Assembly: GCA_902783735.1 (NCBI GenBank)
Contig: CACZSE010000158.1
Location: 1-16,598 of the forward strand
From: an uncultured Lachnospiraceae bacterium
GTDB lineage: Bacteria; Bacillota; Clostridia; Lachnospirales; Lachnospiraceae
Length of the DNA: 16,598 bases
Reading direction: 5' to 3'
The translations under genes and the position numbers were made by a program. The notes below the pieces were generated by a model that did no database searches, was not told where the DNA came from, and saw only the letters and a program-made list of their open reading frames with translations. Positions 14,171 through 16,598 of the stretch are shown piece after piece (position 1 is the stretch's first letter; the number at the start of each line of letters is the position of its first letter).

Positions 14171-15844
14171 ATGTTAAATTACAAGAGGTACGTAAGAGTA
14201 CCTGTCATTAATTATCCGGAAAGAGAGTGGCCGAACAAGCAGATAGAAAAAGCACCGATCTGGTGCAGCGTAGATCTGCGAGACGGTAATCAGGCACTGA
14301 TCGATCCGATGCAGGTAGATGAAAAGATTGAATTTTTTGAGTATCTGTTAAAGCTTGGTTTCAGAGAGATAGAGATAGGTTTTCCGTCGGCAAGCCAGAT
14401 CGAATATGATTTTCTTCGTCAGCTGGTAGACAGAAAGATGATCCCCGATGACTGTAAGGTACAGGTACTTACTCAGTGCAGAGAAGAACTGATCGACAAG
14501 ACTTTTGAGTCCATACAGGGTATAAAAAATACAATAGTACATATTTACAATTCAACATCAACGCTCCAAAGAGATGTGGTGTTCCATAAGGACAAAAAAG
14601 AGATCATAGATATAGCTCTGGCCGGTACGCGCATGGTCAAAGAAAGGGCTGAGAAATTTGATGGAAATATCTTTCTTGAATATTCTCCGGAAAGCTATAC
14701 CGGAACAGAAGATGATTTTGCGCTTGAGATATGCAATGCCGTTATTGACGAGTGGGGACCCACACCTGAAAACCCGATCATAATAAACCTTCCCTCTACT
14801 GTTGAGATGACAACACCTAATGTATATGCCGACAGGATCGAGTGGATGAATAAGCGTCTAAACAACCGTGAAAGTGTTATCTTAAGCATTCATCCTCACA
14901 ATGACAGAGGCTGCGGTGTAGCAAGTGCGGAGCTTGCTATGCTTGCCGGAGCTGATCGTGTCGAGGGAACGCTTTTCGGAAACGGCGAGAGGACCGGTAA
15001 TGTCGATATCCTTAACATTGCTTATAACATGTTCTCTCAGGGTATTGATCCGCAGCTTAACATCGAAAACATCAATGAGATAATTGAAATATATGAGAGA
15101 TGCTGCAAGATGCCTATTCATCCGAGACATCCTTATGCGGGAAAACTTGTATTTACCGCATTCTCCGGTTCACATCAGGATGCCATAAACAAGGGTGTTC
15201 AGGCTATGAAAGAAAGAAACAGCCAGATATGGCAGGTTCCTTATCTGCCCATAGATCCTTCGGATATCGGCAGGGCATACGAACCGATCGTTCGTATCAA
15301 CAGCCAGTCAGGCAAGGGTGGCGTTGCATTCATCATGGACAATTACTTCGGATTTAAGCTTCCGAAGGCTATGCATAAGGAATTTGCAAATGTAATACAG
15401 GTACTCTCCGAGAAGAAGGGTGAGGTATCTCCCGATGAGATCATGGCAGAATTCAAACGTGAATATCTCGACAGAAAAGAGCCTCTTCATTTCCGCAAGT
15501 TAAAGGTGGACGATCTTTCGGATGAAGTAGAGAGCAACTTCGATACAAAGGTTCTTCTTGTATATACTGATGACGGAGTTGAAAAGACAGCCGAAGGAAT
15601 AGGAAACGGTCCTATCGATGCTGTTAAACGAGCTCTTCAGGACAGCCTTGATATTGAATTTAAGATCCTGGATTACAATGAGCACGCTCTGCAGTCCGGT
15701 TCAAATTCACAGGCAGCAGCCTATATACACCTTCTTGATTCCAATACCGGAAACGTTACTTACGGAGTAGGTGTAAGCTCAAATATCACAAGAGCTTCTG
15801 TAAGGGCCATATTCTCTGCTCTTAACAGACTGGGACTCAGATGA
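14171..15844 (+). CDS. leuA: 2-isopropylmalate synthase, long (type 2) form
   Basis: LeuA joins acetyl-CoA and 2-oxoisovalerate in the first committed step of leucine synthesis. The 557 residues and the N-terminal lead-in before the barrel match the longer LeuA class known from actinobacteria, yeast and many Clostridia, rather than the roughly 510-residue form. The TIM barrel begins at the DRE motif DLRDGNQAL (35-43). Metal-binding His residues are in HPHND (241-245), and GNGERTGN follows. The C-terminal LeuA regulatory/dimer domain (about 425-557) includes GIGNGPIDAVKRAL and would bind leucine for feedback control. AGGAGG (14158-14163) is 7 bases before the ATG. No T-box leader was recognised upstream. 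Confidence 0.95.
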   Translation: MLNYKRYVRVPVINYPEREWPNKQIEKAPIWCSVDLRDGNQALIDPMQVDEKIEFFEYLLKLGFREIEIGFPSASQIEYDFLRQLVDRKMIPDDCKVQVLTQCREELIDKTFESIQGIKNTIVHIYNSTSTLQRDVVFHKDKKEIIDIALAGTRMVKERAEKFDGNIFLEYSPESYTGTEDDFALEICNAVIDEWGPTPENPIIINLPSTVEMTTPNVYADRIEWMNKRLNNRESVILSIHPHNDRGCGVASAELAMLAGADRVEGTLFGNGERTGNVDILNIAYNMFSQGIDPQLNIENINEIIEIYERCCKMPIHPRHPYAGKLVFTAFSGSHQDAINKGVQAMKERNSQIWQVPYLPIDPSDIGRAYEPIVRINSQSGKGGVAFIMDNYFGFKLPKAMHKEFANVIQVLSEKKGEVSPDEIMAEFKREYLDRKEPLHFRKLKVDDLSDEVESNFDTKVLLVYTDDGVEKTAEGIGNGPIDAVKRALQDSLDIEFKILDYNEHALQSGSNSQAAAYIHLLDSNTGNVTYGVGVSSNITRASVRAIFSALNRLGLR

Positions 15845-15879
15845 TATCATTGATAACCGACATGAAAAGGTGAGGAATA

Positions 15880-16598
15880 ATGAAAAAAATACTTGTTACA
15901 GGCTGTAATGGCCAGTTGGGAAGAGAGATAAACAGGTTCTATGCCGATAAAAACGGCATAGAACTTATAAATACCGATGTAGATGAGCTTGACATCACCA
16001 ATATTAAAGAGGTGACAGATCTGGTAGAGAGCGAGAAACCGTATGCGATCATCAATTGCGCTGCATATACTGCTGTCGATGCATGCGAGACAGATCAGGA
16101 CACAGCTTTTAAGGTAAACGTGATCGGTCCGAGAAACCTTGCGATCGCAGCAAGAGCGGTTGGGGCAAGAATGATCCACATTTCTACGGATTATGTATTT
16201 GACGGGACAAAGCAGACACCGTACTTTGAATCGGACCCCGTATGTCCGAAGAGTGTATATGGCGAGACAAAGGCAGAAGCTGAAAAGATGGTCACAATGT
16301 TTGCGGACAGATTCTTTATTTTCAGAACTGCATGGCTATACGGAGACGGAAAGAACTTTGTAAGGACAATGTTAAGGCTTTCGCAGGATCATGATGAGGT
16401 CAGAGTTGTAAATGATCAGTTCGGAACTCCTACGAGCACAGCCGAGCTGGTAAAGGCCATTGACAGCATAATGTTCAGCAGAAATTACGGAATATATCAT
16501 GCGACATGTGAAGGAAGCTGCAACTGGGCAGAATTTGCTCAGGAGATCTTCAGACTTGCAGGCAAGACAACTAAAGTGACCGGGATCACAACGGCCGA
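15880..16598 (+). CDS. rfbD: dTDP-4-dehydrorhamnose reductase (3' end cut by window edge)
   Basis: RfbD reduces dTDP-4-dehydro-L-rhamnose to dTDP-L-rhamnose, the last step in making the sugar donor for rhamnose-containing surface polysaccharides. 239 codons are visible with no stop. The family is about 280-300 residues, so the C-terminus is missing. Extended short-chain dehydrogenase features are the nucleotide-binding VTGCNGQLG (6-14), ISTDYVFDG (101-109, with the catalytic Thr) and the catalytic Tyr127/Lys131 in YGETK. The N-terminal GxxGQLG pattern and NCAAYTAVD are typical of RfbD/RmlD. A strong AGGTGAGGA (15868-15876) precedes the ATG. It lies 35 bases after leuA with no terminator between, so read-through from leuA is possible. 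rfbA/B/C may follow outside the window. Confidence 0.93.
   Translation, partial: MKKILVTGCNGQLGREINRFYADKNGIELINTDVDELDITNIKEVTDLVESEKPYAIINCAAYTAVDACETDQDTAFKVNVIGPRNLAIAARAVGARMIHISTDYVFDGTKQTPYFESDPVCPKSVYGETKAEAEKMVTMFADRFFIFRTAWLYGDGKNFVRTMLRLSQDHDEVRVVNDQFGTPTSTAELVKAIDSIMFSRNYGIYHATCEGSCNWAEFAQEIFRLAGKTTKVTGITTA

Noticed and set aside
15841..15850. 10-base palindrome ATGATATCAT at the leuA stop
   Set aside because: It is short, AT-rich and has no loop or T-run, so it is probably chance rather than a terminator or operator.

Overview
The window looks like chromosomal DNA of a motile, Gram-positive Clostridia-type bacterium, most likely a member of the Lachnospiraceae (Butyrivibrio/Roseburia/Lachnospira relatives). 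This is inferred from gene content and order: an Mbl/MreB gene followed by two FlgF/FlgG-type rod genes (as in the Bacillus mbl-flhO-flhP cluster), a ComF-YvyF pair, a cdaA-cdaR-glmM core, moderate GC, strong AGGAGG ribosome binding sites and several GTG/TTG starts. All genes run on the + strand. I saw no insertion sequence, phage gene, CRISPR array, tRNA or rRNA.

Layout. (1) 1-2232: the 3' three quarters of uvrA, already open at the left edge, then a possible terminator hairpin. (2) 2359-5462: a promoter followed by mreB/mbl, flgF-like, flgG-like and a short FlgJ-type rod-binding gene, closed by a hairpin. (3) 5488-13539: eight tightly packed genes, the largest gap being 30 bases: recD2, comF, yvyF-like, two unrecognised membrane-protein genes, cdaA, cdaR and glmM. 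They look like one operon that joins DNA repair/uptake, flagellar, c-di-AMP signalling and cell-wall precursor functions. (4) 13574-13944: a stand-alone HPr gene (ptsH) with its own promoter and a strong terminator. (5) 13945-14138: a tandem array of hairpin repeats with conserved mismatches and one compensatory base-pair change. (6) 14171-15844: leuA (long, type-2 isopropylmalate synthase). (7) 15880-16598: the start of rfbD, running off the right edge.

How the parts work together. The mreB-flgF-flgG-flgJ block builds the flagellar rod/hook base next to a cytoskeletal filament gene. CdaA makes c-di-AMP, CdaR is its membrane-anchored partner, and GlmM supplies glucosamine-1-phosphate for peptidoglycan and is known in other Firmicutes to bind CdaA. 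The two unnamed membrane genes directly upstream of cdaA are the best candidates for something undescribed. The hairpin array before leuA is the most striking non-coding signal.
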